From Opitutaceae bacterium (GTDB taxonomy: Bacteria > Verrucomicrobiota > Verrucomicrobiia > Opitutales > Opitutaceae): a stretch of DNA of 64,000 bases. Below are positions 43,611 through 52,654 of the stretch, one piece after another. The notes beneath the pieces are model-generated. The model saw only the letters and a program-made list of their open reading frames with translations, searched no databases and was not told where the DNA came from. The number at the start of each line of letters is the position of its first letter. The first letter of the stretch is position 1. Location: positions 1 through 64,000 of the forward strand of contig JAQTYQ010000023.1 of assembly GCA_028688225.1 (NCBI GenBank), written 5' to 3'. A program made the position numbers and the translations under genes.

Positions 43611-45632
43611 ATGACCGTCAAGAAAAGCGGTGGCCCGATGGCGCTGCCGACCGTCCATACCCCCGATCCCGAGATCGGCAAGGTCTTTCAGGGAAATTGG
43701 GTCAACACCCTCAAGCCCTGCCAGATCCAATCCGGCGACTCCAAGCAGAGACCATGGATGGTCGATGCCGCAAACCACTATACCGGCTGGTATCCCGCGA
43801 TTGATGTAAAGTATCAGACCCGCGGCTATTTGTTTTGCGAAAAGAATCTGCCCCTCGTGTTGACAGGATGGCAATACACGACCGGCAAATGCGGCTTGCC
43901 CGATGGAAGCATTCAATCAACCGAGGGGAACGGCATCGGCACGGTCTTTGCCTTTCGCTCTCTTGATGGAACGACGCTCACCTGCGCGCTGCAAGTTTCC
44001 GGGACCATCGATTATCTTTTGACGGCAGACATGATCTTCCGCTTCTCGCAGGACAAAAAATGGCTGGGCGAGAACATATCTCGCGTGCGGGACGCGGCCC
44101 GTTGGCTGGAGGGGCGAATCGATGACGAAGGCCTGATCACCAGCCAGGATTACGACCACGATTCCCTAATGCGCCGCGGCACCGACGGCACAGGCCAGGC
44201 GTCGGCTTATCTGGCTTTTCGCAAGTTGGCCGCGATGGAAGATGTGCTGGGAAACGCCGCCGAGCGCGACCACGACGAGGAGGTGGCTCGTCGCTTGGCC
44301 GAGGGGGCCAGGAAGATCCTGTGGGATCCCAAGCTGGGCTACTTCTACGAGTATGTGGAAACGAACGACATCGCCCGCAGCGACCGGTTGGGCGCCATCG
44401 GCGGGGTGAGTTCCGAGCTGGATGCGGGACACGCGGCCGCGAAGGCGATTGATGGCGTGCTCGGCTACGGAAGCGATCTGATTGGCGTGCAGGCCGGAGC
44501 GGGGCAGCGGGAATGGGCGGCCAAGGGCGAAACGACGGGCGCCTGGCTGCAAGTCAACCTGAAGCAGCCCACAGCTGTCTGTCGCGTCATCCTCTATAAT
44601 CGTCAGGATCCGTCATTGCAGCCGGGCGAGGCCTTTGCCAAGGGGCGCCTGGACTTCAGCGACGGATCGAGCGTGCCGGTCCATTTTGGTTCGGGAGTCC
44701 ATTCCCGCGCGGTGGTGCGATTCGCCTCGCGCACCGTCACCTGGGTCAAGTTCACGGGCGAGCAGATGCAGGGCGCAGGCCAGGGCAACGCCGGGCTGGC
44801 CAAATTCGAGATCCACCCGACAGCCGAACCTTATTTGAAACACACGCACGGCATGTCGGACGTCAATTTTGCCCTCGTCGGCTACGGCGTGGCTGATGAG
44901 GCGCAGGCCCGGAGCGTCTGGCGGTACTTCAAGGCCCACGAAGATGCATTCTATATCTGCAATGGTGTGGCCTGTCCGACCTGGACCACGGAATTTCCCG
45001 AAACGTACACCGGAGACGAGTTGAACTCCATCAACCCCAAGAAGGATTGCACCGCCTTTGGCCGAATGTGGCGCCACGACGTCTGGATGCGCAAGCGCAT
45101 GGGCGCCGGCGACGGCATCCACAAGACCATCACCTACGCGAACGCCTTGTGCCATCGCCCTTCGGGCGGCGGCGACGGCTTTTTCGGCGAACGTTATAAT
45201 ATGGGGCGCTTTATGCCCGGCGACGATGCCCAGGACTCAACCCCCAAGTACGCCGAGTACCCTGCCGAATACAACGCCACGGTCGTCGGCGAGGTTTTGA
45301 TGGGGATCTCGGCCGATGTCCATGGAACCATCGTGATCGATCCGTGCGTTCCCGCCGCTTGGTACCAGTCGGGGTTTGGCATTGAAAATCCGGGCATCCT
45401 GCAGGATCGGGATCTGGGGTTCACTTATGGCGCCGCTCAGGTGCGGGGCTGGATCAAGGGGAAACCGGGCAGACAAGCGGTCCGCCTGCTGCTGCCGCCG
45501 GAGGTCAAGGCCGTCCGGGTGCTCCAGGACGGCCAGGAGATCCCGCACACCGAGTCGGGGCGATACACGGCTTTCACTCTTAGCCTCAAGGCGGACAAGA
45601 ACCACACATTTTCCGTTGAGAACGCCGGTTGA
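43611..45632 (+). CDS. Six-hairpin glycosidase-like protein with inserted discoidin-type domain
   Basis: A 673-residue protein without an obvious signal peptide. Residues about 120-258 contain helical repeats of an (alpha/alpha)6 type (WLEGRIDDEGLITSQDYDHD). Residues about 262-405 have the hallmarks of an F5/8C (galactose-binding) domain: AAKAIDGVLGYGSD, GAWLQVNLKQPTAV, VTWVKFTGEQ. The helical domain seems to resume after it (MSDVNFALVGYG, WTTEFPETYTGDE, WMRKRMGAGDG), followed by a C-terminal beta region. So the carbohydrate-binding module would interrupt the barrel. A ribosome-binding site AAAGGA lies 9 nt before the ATG. A partial inverted paralog is at 40222. Substrate unknown. Confidence 0.7.
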   Translation: MTVKKSGGPMALPTVHTPDPEIGKVFQGNWVNTLKPCQIQSGDSKQRPWMVDAANHYTGWYPAIDVKYQTRGYLFCEKNLPLVLTGWQYTTGKCGLPDGSIQSTEGNGIGTVFAFRSLDGTTLTCALQVSGTIDYLLTADMIFRFSQDKKWLGENISRVRDAARWLEGRIDDEGLITSQDYDHDSLMRRGTDGTGQASAYLAFRKLAAMEDVLGNAAERDHDEEVARRLAEGARKILWDPKLGYFYEYVETNDIARSDRLGAIGGVSSELDAGHAAAKAIDGVLGYGSDLIGVQAGAGQREWAAKGETTGAWLQVNLKQPTAVCRVILYNRQDPSLQPGEAFAKGRLDFSDGSSVPVHFGSGVHSRAVVRFASRTVTWVKFTGEQMQGAGQGNAGLAKFEIHPTAEPYLKHTHGMSDVNFALVGYGVADEAQARSVWRYFKAHEDAFYICNGVACPTWTTEFPETYTGDELNSINPKKDCTAFGRMWRHDVWMRKRMGAGDGIHKTITYANALCHRPSGGGDGFFGERYNMGRFMPGDDAQDSTPKYAEYPAEYNATVVGEVLMGISADVHGTIVIDPCVPAAWYQSGFGIENPGILQDRDLGFTYGAAQVRGWIKGKPGRQAVRLLLPPEVKAVRVLQDGQEIPHTESGRYTAFTLSLKADKNHTFSVENAG

Positions 45633-46119
45633 AGCCGTCGCCGGATGACAAGGTTCGCCACCACAAAGATCATGAGGTGCCGTGGTCACTCCAATCGCAG
45701 AGGGTCATGCTGAAAACTGCGGCCCGGGAACTGTCAAATACCGGTCGATGATGCAGTGGCCGGGAGTGTCGTTGCGGGGTTGGCCGCAGGGATCTTTATC
45801 GGTCAGTCCCCTGAAGAGAGATCGGCTTGGTGAGAGAAGGGCAGGGGGACAATCATGCGTCAGTGGGGCGCAGGAACTCAGAGCTTTTTGCCACTGAGCC
45901 CGCAGGATTGCTGTGTCCGGTGATTCGCGGCTCGCTTGCTCCTTCCCGCCCGCAGGGCGGTGCCCAGCTTGGCGCTAGCCCCCCGCGAGCTGGCCGTCAC
46001 GTTCTGATGGCGGCGCCTCGGCGCGTCACGGCCGGGTGACGCCATTCCGAATCGCTCACTTTGGGGTTGCGCCCCGCCGGCGGGGCCCTTTGCTCGGACC
46101 CTCCCACCCTTTCACCGCC
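45633..46119. other. 487-nt non-coding stretch before rpmG
   Basis: No convincing gene. The first part follows the glycoside-hydrolase-like stop. The last ~150 nt are very GC-rich and contain several dyads, including a perfect 16-bp palindrome (GCCCCGCC/GGCGGGGC, 46071-46086) 34 nt before the rpmG ATG. This is presumably the rpmG leader/promoter region. I found no T-tract terminator for the upstream gene. Confidence 0.5.
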
Positions 46120-46284
46120 ATGCAAGAAATCGTCACTCTCGAATGCACTGAAGCCCGGAAAGAGGGCAAACCGCCCTCCCGCTACCTCACGAAGCGCAAC
46201 AAGAAGACCGTGACGGAGCGCATCGAAAAGAAAAAGTACAATCCCTTTCTGCGGCGGCACACGCTGCATAAGGAGATCAAGTAG
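46120..46284 (+). CDS. rpmG: Large ribosomal subunit protein bL33
   Basis: A 54-residue basic protein. [13 protein letters not shown] and the C-terminal [16 protein letters not shown] are the bL33 signature. The zinc-binding cysteine pairs are absent (only one Cys, in LECTE), so this is the zinc-independent type. Single gene with its own strong terminator downstream at 46313-46342. Confidence 0.95.
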   Translation: MQEIVTLECTEARKEGKPPSRYLTKRNKKTVTERIEKKKYNPFLRRHTLHKEIK

Positions 46285-46312
46285 CCCGTCCGTTTCTATC
46301 CGGCGCCTTTAC

Positions 46313-46342
46313 AAACCGACTCCCATCCGGGGTCGGTTTTTT
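46313..46342 (+). terminator. Intrinsic terminator after rpmG
   Basis: Stem AAACCGAC (46313-46320), extended inward by wobble and C-G pairs, pairs with GTCGGTTT (46332-46339) and ends in six T (46337-46342). It lies about 28 nt after the rpmG stop. On the opposite strand only three T follow, so its effect on the minus-strand Fe-S cluster genes would be weak. Confidence 0.88.
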
Positions 46343-46368
46343 GTTCCCCTCCCGGCCTGCGGGGCCGG

Positions 46369-46629
46369 TCACCGGCGCGGACTTGGGGCCGCTTGTGCCG
46401 GCTGCTGTTGCTGCTGGAGCAGCGCGCGGCGGTGAGCCCGCCAGCCGTCCCGGTGCTTGCGGATCCAGTCGAGCAGGGCGCGCTCAAACCCGATGTCGTA
46501 GCCCAGGCGCTCGGACTCGAGCCATTTGTGGCGGAGGATTTCTTCCCGCTCGGCGAGGAACTCCTGATACAGCGAGGATTGCTTTACGAAATCGCGTGAA
46601 GTTTCAGGTTCTTTGGGCAGGGAAGACAT
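46369..46629 (-). CDS. Small conserved protein, function unknown
   Basis: An 86-residue mostly helical, charged protein. A central motif LAEREEILRHKWLESERLG and GFERALLDWIRKHRDGWRAHR are distinctive and occur in small uncharacterised bacterial proteins annotated as DUF-type. The tail ends in a glutamine run (QQQQQ) and basic residues. It follows the DUF59 gene by 14 nt, so it is probably translated from the same transcript as the Fe-S maturation genes. The ATG at 46629 was chosen over a GTG at 46638. Confidence 0.65.
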   Translation of the reverse strand: MSSLPKEPETSRDFVKQSSLYQEFLAEREEILRHKWLESERLGYDIGFERALLDWIRKHRDGWRAHRRALLQQQQQPAQAAPSPRR

Positions 46630-46643
46630 GGAAACCACGGTCG

Positions 46644-46961
46644 TCAGGTTGGGTTAAGGTGTTGGCGTCCCTCGGCGGTGATCATCGACGGGTGCCAGAC
46701 CGGCTCCCAGACGAGATCGACCTTGGCGTGCCGCACGCGGTCGAGGCCGAGGAGCTTGCGGTGCACCTCGGCCGAGATCGACTGCGACATGGGACAGCCG
46801 GGCGAGGTCAGGGTCATCTTCACGCTGACATCATAGCCGGATTCAGCCGCCTCCCGGACGTCCACGTCGTAGACGAGTCCGAGATCCACGATGTTGACGG
46901 GGATCTCCGGGTCGCGACAGGTGCGCAACACGGAAACCACGTCTTCTTTAGTCAGCGCCAT
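46644..46961 (-). CDS. DUF59/SufT-like iron-sulfur cluster assembly protein
   Basis: A 105-residue protein of the MIP18/PaaD (DUF59) family. Typical segments are CRDPEIPVNIVDLGLVYDV and the cysteine-containing loop TSPGCPMSQSI, where the Cys is thought to take part in Fe-S maturation. It lies 38 nt after mrp, whose product carries a related N-terminal DUF59-like domain, supporting a shared job. The start is the ATG at 46961, giving the normal length. Confidence 0.88.
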   Translation of the reverse strand: MALTKEDVVSVLRTCRDPEIPVNIVDLGLVYDVDVREAAESGYDVSVKMTLTSPGCPMSQSISAEVHRKLLGLDRVRHAKVDLVWEPVWHPSMITAEGRQHLNPT

Positions 46962-46999
46962 GATGTTCAACCGGGATCTCACCGCAAAGGGCTGTCCAT

Positions 47000-48085
47000 T
47001 TAACGACCGGCCGCCGCCAGCCGGTCAAGCAAACTCTGTGCAATCGCGCGAAACGCGGCGGCGGCGGCGCCCGCGGGTTCGCTCACGACCACGGGCCGGC
47101 CGGCGTCGCCGCCCACCCGGATTTCCGGCAGCAGCGGCACCTCGCCCAGCAGCGCGGTGTCGAGCGCCGCGGCGGTTTTGGCGCCGCCACCCTCGCCGAA
47201 GAGATGATGCCGGCGGCCGGCGGGGTCGGTGAAGTAGCTCATGTTTTCCGCCACGCCGAGCAGGGGCACGTTGACCTTGCGGAACATCAGGCCGCCCTTG
47301 CGCGCCACATTGGTCGCGGCGGGCTGGGGGGTGGTGACAATCACGGCGCCGTCGAGTGGCAGCGTCTGCACCAGCGAAAGCTGCGCGTCGCCCGTGCCGG
47401 GCGGCAGGTCGATGAGCAGCACCTCGAGCTCGCCCCACTTCACGTTCTGCACGAACTGCTGCACGGTCTTCATGATCATCGGCCCGCGCCAGATGACCGG
47501 CGTGTCGTCGTCGACAAGGAAGCCCATCGACATGACCTTCACTCCGTGGCTTTCCATCGGCAGGAGTAGGGCGTCGGCGCCGTCGCCCTCGATGCCGGGC
47601 CGCCCGCCCAGGCCCATCATGAGCGGCACCGTCGGGCCGTAGATGTCGCAGTCCATCAGGCCCACGCGGCCGGGCTGGCCCCGGGCGGCGAACACCTGGG
47701 CCAGCGTGCAGGCCAGGTTGACCGCAAAGGTGGATTTGCCCACGCCGCCCTTGCCGCTGGCGATGGCCACCGCGTGCCGGATGCCCTTGGGCGCGGCGCC
47801 GCCCGCGAGATTGCCGCCGCTGCCGGCGGCCGGGGGACTGCGGACGGGTGTGACCGCGATGTCGATGATGGTCTCCTTCACCCCCGGCAGGGCCCGCAGC
47901 ACCTTCTCGACCTCGGCCTTGAGCAGGGTGGGCACCCGGGGGTCGGAGGTGGTGAGCGCCAGCGCAACCTTCGCCGTGCCTTCAATCACGGCGGCGGAAC
48001 GCACGAGACCGAACGACACGATGTCACGGCTGAAGCCGGGATATTTCACCTGCTTGAGGGCTTCCTGGATGGCTGCGGGTGTCAC
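47000..48085 (-). CDS. Mrp/NBP35 (ApbC)-type Fe-S cluster carrier ATPase
   Basis: About 361 residues from a GTG start at 48085 (TPAAIQEALKQV follows); a TTG at 48127 would add 14 residues. The N-terminal ~85 residues are a DUF59-like domain. The ATPase domain opens with the deviant Walker A ASGKGGVGKSTFAVNLA and contains DCDIYGPTVP and DLPPGTGDAQLS. Mrp proteins bind and transfer Fe-S clusters. The usual C-terminal CxxC is not evident in the segment ENMSYFTDPAGRR, where other Mrp proteins often have Cys, so the cluster ligand may be absent. Divergent from the TolB-like gene. Confidence 0.88.
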   Translation of the reverse strand: MTPAAIQEALKQVKYPGFSRDIVSFGLVRSAAVIEGTAKVALALTTSDPRVPTLLKAEVEKVLRALPGVKETIIDIAVTPVRSPPAAGSGGNLAGGAAPKGIRHAVAIASGKGGVGKSTFAVNLACTLAQVFAARGQPGRVGLMDCDIYGPTVPLMMGLGGRPGIEGDGADALLLPMESHGVKVMSMGFLVDDDTPVIWRGPMIMKTVQQFVQNVKWGELEVLLIDLPPGTGDAQLSLVQTLPLDGAVIVTTPQPAATNVARKGGLMFRKVNVPLLGVAENMSYFTDPAGRRHHLFGEGGGAKTAAALDTALLGEVPLLPEIRVGGDAGRPVVVSEPAGAAAAAFRAIAQSLLDRLAAAGR

Positions 48086-48233
48086 GAGACGGTGGAAAAA
48101 AGGTGCGCGGCCGGCGGGCAAACTCAAGCGCCGCTGCCCGGATCGCGAAAGGCGGATTTACGTTGTGCAGGCGGCCAGGTCTGTAAATAAGAAACTCGCC
48201 GCGCCCCGCGCGGTCTTTCCCACCATTTTTCCC

Positions 48234-49415
48234 ATGCGTGCCTTGCTTGTCTCCCTGCTCGTCTCCCTGTCCCTGCTGACGCCGGCCTTCGCCCAGAGAA
48301 AGGTCGGCGAGGTCGTCATCGATGCCGACCGCAACGCCACCGCCATCCAGGTCACCGCCTCGTCGCCCGAACTCGGCAGCCTGGCGCGCCTGGCCTTCGG
48401 CGCGCACGGCGCCTACCGGCTCGTGGCCTCCGGCGCGGCCTACCACCTCAATTTCACCCAGGTCGCGCCGACGCAGGTGCGGGTCGGGATCACGCGCGGC
48501 GCCACGGGGTTGCCGGTCTTCAGCGAGGTCGTCGCCGGCACCAGCGCGCGCAACGCGCTGCTGCGAGCCGCCGATGTCGCGGTGGCGCACACCGGCAAGC
48601 TGCGCGGATTCTTTGCCGGCAAGCTCGCGTTTATCAGCGACCGCGGCGCCGGCATGGAGATCATGACGTCCGACCTGTTCGGCGGCGAGGTGGTGGGCTG
48701 GCCGGGGGTGAGCAAGCAGATCATCACGCCGCGCTGGTCGCCGGACGGCCGCCGCCTGATCTTCACCAGCTATCGCAACGGGTTTCCCGACATCTACGTG
48801 CTCGACCTGGCCACGCGGACCCCGGCGCTCTTTGTCAGCGTGCAGGGCACCAATACCGGCGGACGCTTCAGTCCGGACGGAGGCCGGGTGGCCATGGTGC
48901 TGAGCGGCGAGGGGCACTCCGAAATCTACGTGAGCAACGCGCAGGGCAAAATGATCTCGCGGCTCACGCGTTATCCGGCCGTCAAGGCCGGGCCCTGCTG
49001 GTCGCCCGATGGCAGCCGGCTGGTATTCACCTCGGAGCCCGGGCCGCAGCTCTATGTCATGCCCGCGGCGGTCGGCGCCGTGCCGCAGCGCCTGCCGACG
49101 AACATCAGCCGCTACTGCGCCGAACCCGACTGGTGCCGGTGGGATGCCAGCAAGCTCGCCTTCACCATGGGGATGGGCCGGGGCTACCAGATCGCCGTCT
49201 ACGATTTTTCGACCCGGCAGGCGACCCAGGTGTCGGCTGCGCCGCTGGACGCGATCGAGCCGTGCTGGCTGGCCGACGGCCGCCATCTCATCTACACTGC
49301 GCGTTCGGCCAACCAGCGCAGCCTGTGGATTCTCGACACCGAGACCCGCAGGGCCACGCGCATCAGCCCGTCGGCGCTCGGCCAGGTCTCGCAGGCGAGC
49401 TACTGGATCCGGTGA
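48234..49415 (+). CDS. TolB-like periplasmic beta-propeller protein
   Basis: About 393 residues with a signal peptide (LLVSLLVSLSLLTPAFAQ). The N-terminal domain (about 20-130) resembles TolB-N, and repeats containing WSPDG (ITPRWSPDGRRLIFTSYR, GPCWSPDGSRLVFTSEP) form a PD40-type propeller to residue ~390. TolB works in the Tol-Pal envelope system. No other tol/pal gene is seen nearby, so the role is by family only. The longer frame from 47643 is antisense to mrp; the ATG at 48234 gives the signal peptide. Confidence 0.85.
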   Translation: MRALLVSLLVSLSLLTPAFAQRKVGEVVIDADRNATAIQVTASSPELGSLARLAFGAHGAYRLVASGAAYHLNFTQVAPTQVRVGITRGATGLPVFSEVVAGTSARNALLRAADVAVAHTGKLRGFFAGKLAFISDRGAGMEIMTSDLFGGEVVGWPGVSKQIITPRWSPDGRRLIFTSYRNGFPDIYVLDLATRTPALFVSVQGTNTGGRFSPDGGRVAMVLSGEGHSEIYVSNAQGKMISRLTRYPAVKAGPCWSPDGSRLVFTSEPGPQLYVMPAAVGAVPQRLPTNISRYCAEPDWCRWDASKLAFTMGMGRGYQIAVYDFSTRQATQVSAAPLDAIEPCWLADGRHLIYTARSANQRSLWILDTETRRATRISPSALGQVSQASYWIR

Positions 49416-49462
49416 CGGTTGGGCGGAACTGAATTTCCACGCGGGCTGCTTTCTGGCCACCC

Positions 49463-49591
49463 ATGACCAGATCATTGAAACCCCTGGCCGCGCTGCCCAT
49501 CGGTGTCGTTTCCTCCTGCCTGCTCAACCCGCTGATCCGCGGCATCCAGTTCGTGAACACAGGACCAGGGCGGGTGCCGGCTGACCGTTGA
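49463..49591 (+). CDS. Possible 42-residue peptide between tolB-like and subtilase genes
   Basis: ATG at 49463, stop at 49589-49591. The product begins TRSLKPLAALPIGVVSSCLLN, which could be a short signal-type or lipoprotein-type N-terminus. No ribosome-binding site or homology was recognised. It may be a remnant or chance ORF. Confidence 0.25.
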   Translation: MTRSLKPLAALPIGVVSSCLLNPLIRGIQFVNTGPGRVPADR

Positions 49592-49680
49592 ACGCGCAGG
49601 CCGTCCGCTGGTCACGGACCGGTGACCATTGGTCGCAGTGGAGTTGCGGCGGCGCGATTGGCCGGTAAGCTGCCGGCCTC

Positions 49681-51546
49681 ATGAAACGTCTCGCGTTGTT
49701 GTTGTCTGCCACCTTCGCGGCTGCCGTCGCGCTGGCCGCCGGGAAGCCGAAAATCACGTCGCAGGACCAGCTCCCGCGCTTCAGCTACGATTTCAAAGGG
49801 AGGGTCACCGACGTCGTCACCACGGAGGAGGCGTACCGGCAGCTGGCGCCGCAGGTGCGCGCCGACCTCGAAAAACTGCTCGCCGACTACGACCTCGAGG
49901 ACCGGGCGACGCTGGCGGACATCCAGGGCGTGCTGCTGGCGATGGATGTGCACGAGGAACATTACGATGCCGCGCTCCAGCGCATCACCGTGCTCCGCGC
50001 CCTCGAGCAAAAGCCGGCGGCGAAGCTCACGACCGGATTGCTGGTCGAGGCCTACATCGCGGCCCGCCGCGCCGGGGCAAAGGACGACGCGGCGTTTCGC
50101 GCCGCCTTCAAGCAGGCCTATGCCGGGCGGCTCAACGCGCTGCCCTGGGAGGTCGTGGGCGACATGGTCCAGCAGGTGAAAGGGAGCGCCGAGATCGTGA
50201 CCGAGGCGCTGGTGCTCGGCAGCCTCTCCAGCCAGCTCCAGCCCGGCGTCGACAAAACCGGTGTCATCAGCGGCGACATCGCCCAGATCCTGGTGAACGC
50301 GCGCACCACGGTGGCCCATTGGTTGCCGTTGAAAGCCGAGCGGGTCGAGGTACTCACGGCCTACATCGCGGCCCACAAAAAAAACAAGCCCGACATCTGG
50401 GCGGCGCGGAACTTCGACCTGCGGCCGGACCAGAAACTGACGCCGGTCCTCATCGGCATCTGGGACAGCGGCGTGGACGTTGCGGTTTACCGGAACCTGC
50501 TCTGGACCAATTTCCAGGAACAGGACAACGGCCGCGACAACGACGGCAACGGCTACGTGGCCGACGTGCACGGCATCGCCTTCACCCTGCATGCCGACCG
50601 GGCGCCCGATCTGCTGGTGCCGCTCGACGAGGCCCAGCGCGCCCGCTATCCGGAGATGCGCAGCCTCACCAAGGGCATGCTCGACATCCGGGCCAACCTC
50701 GACAGTTCCGAGGCGGCCGAGATCAAACGGCGCGTCGCCGCGATGCAGCCCGGGGACGTGCAGCCGTTCCTCGAGAACCTCAATCTGTTCGGCAACTACA
50801 CCCACGGCACCCATGTCGCCGGCATCGCCGCCGCCGGCAACCCGGCGGCGCGCCTGCTCGTCGCCCGCATCACCTTCGATTACCACCAGATTCCCGAACT
50901 GCCGACCCGGGAACAGGCGCTCAAGAACGCCGCCTCCTACCGCGACGTCGTGGCCTATTTCCAGGAGCATGGCGTGCGGGTGGTGAACATGAGCTGGGGC
51001 GGCTCGCCGAAGGACTACGAGGACGCGTTCGAACTCAACGGCGCCGGCGGCACGCCCGAGGAGCGGAAGAAGCTCGCCCGCGACTTGTTCAAGATCGAGC
51101 GCGACGCGCTCTACGATGCGATGAAGGGCGCGGCGGACATCCTTTTTGTCGTGGCCGCGGGGAACAGCGACAACGACGTCGGATTCGACGAGGTGCTGCC
51201 GTCGGGCTTCGGCCTGCCGAACATGCTCACGGTCGGGGCGGTGAACCAGGCCGGCGAGGAAACCTCCTTCACGAGCTACGGCGCCACCGTGGCGGTCCAC
51301 GCCAACGGCTTTGAGGTCGAAAGCTACATTCCCGGCGGGGAGCGGTTGAAGTATTCCGGCACCTCCATGGCCTCGCCCAACGTCGCCAACCTCGCCGGCA
51401 AGCTGTTGGCGGTCGATCCGCGGCTGACGGTCGAACAGGTGATCGATCTCATCAAACTCGGCGCCGACCGCAGCGCCGCCGGCCGCCTCAGCCTCATCAA
51501 TCCCCGCCGCAGTCTCGCGCTGCTCCAGGCGAGAATGGAGAATTGA
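49681..51546 (+). CDS. Subtilisin-like serine protease (S8 family), exported
   Basis: A 621-residue protein with a signal peptide (LALLLSATFAAAVALAAG). The catalytic triad is visible in order: Asp in IGIWDSGVD (about 263), His in THGTHVAGI (about 375) and Ser in SGTSMASPN (about 561). A long N-terminal region (about 25-250) precedes the catalytic domain and looks like a prodomain or substrate-recruiting module. A ~100-residue insertion lies between Asp and His, including a DNDGNGYVADVHG calcium-loop-like segment. The oxyanion Asn is in AAGNSDND. Periplasmic or secreted. Confidence 0.92.
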   Translation: MKRLALLLSATFAAAVALAAGKPKITSQDQLPRFSYDFKGRVTDVVTTEEAYRQLAPQVRADLEKLLADYDLEDRATLADIQGVLLAMDVHEEHYDAALQRITVLRALEQKPAAKLTTGLLVEAYIAARRAGAKDDAAFRAAFKQAYAGRLNALPWEVVGDMVQQVKGSAEIVTEALVLGSLSSQLQPGVDKTGVISGDIAQILVNARTTVAHWLPLKAERVEVLTAYIAAHKKNKPDIWAARNFDLRPDQKLTPVLIGIWDSGVDVAVYRNLLWTNFQEQDNGRDNDGNGYVADVHGIAFTLHADRAPDLLVPLDEAQRARYPEMRSLTKGMLDIRANLDSSEAAEIKRRVAAMQPGDVQPFLENLNLFGNYTHGTHVAGIAAAGNPAARLLVARITFDYHQIPELPTREQALKNAASYRDVVAYFQEHGVRVVNMSWGGSPKDYEDAFELNGAGGTPEERKKLARDLFKIERDALYDAMKGAADILFVVAAGNSDNDVGFDEVLPSGFGLPNMLTVGAVNQAGEETSFTSYGATVAVHANGFEVESYIPGGERLKYSGTSMASPNVANLAGKLLAVDPRLTVEQVIDLIKLGADRSAAGRLSLINPRRSLALLQARMEN

Positions 51547-51608
51547 TACGGCCTCATGCAATTGTCTCCTGCTTTGCTCCCGACTTCTTGAACCGTTTCG
51601 TATGCGGG

Positions 51609-51665
51609 GTAGGAGCCTGCTTGCAGGCGATTCTCCTCTGTCATCGCGAGCAAGCTCGCTCCTAC
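51609..51665. repeat. REP doublet (BIME-like)
   Basis: Outer arms GTAGGAGC (51609-51616) and GCTCCTAC (51658-51665) enclose two hairpins, GCCTGCTTGCAGGC (51615-51628) and GCGAGCAAGCTCGC (51646-51659). The form and sequence match the widespread GTAGGAGC-type REP elements, moved by RAYT transposases elsewhere in genomes. It lies in the 301-nt gap between the subtilase and sod stops. Confidence 0.88.
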
Positions 51666-51730
51666 AATGATGTGAGGCCAGCTGAGCCCGCGATTGCCGG
51701 AGCAAGCGGAGGCCCGCCGGCCGGGTCCAG

Positions 51731-51760
51731 GAAAAAGCCGCACCGGAATAGGTGCGGCTT
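51731..51760 (-). terminator. Intrinsic terminator for sod
   Basis: On the minus strand the stem AAGCCGCACC (51751-51760) pairs with GGTGCGGCTT (51735-51744) over a 6-nt loop, followed by T residues at 51736-51732. It lies ~88 nt after the sod stop. Confidence 0.85.
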
Positions 51761-51847
51761 GGTTGGTGGAAGACCCTTGGAAGAGGGTGGGGCGCGTTCT
51801 GCCGGCCAGCAGAACGCGTCGCGGCCCGCTCGGAGAGCGGACTCTAC

Positions 51848-52480
<633 letters not shown>

Positions 52481-52654
52481 ATGCCGTAAGGATTGAGGTT
52501 GGTTATGGGATCTAGGGGTAAATTGCACTGCCGGGAGGCTCCGTCAACCGTCGGCATGGTTTTGTCCAAACGCATTCAGCAGCCACGAAGCCGTGACAAA
52601 TCGCTTCGTGGATTCCTGGATTCTGAATCCGGATCAGGTTCTTCCGCCCATGTT

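Noticed and set aside
47643-48233. N-terminal extension of the TolB-like protein
   Set aside because: Antisense to mrp and before a clear signal peptide at 48234.
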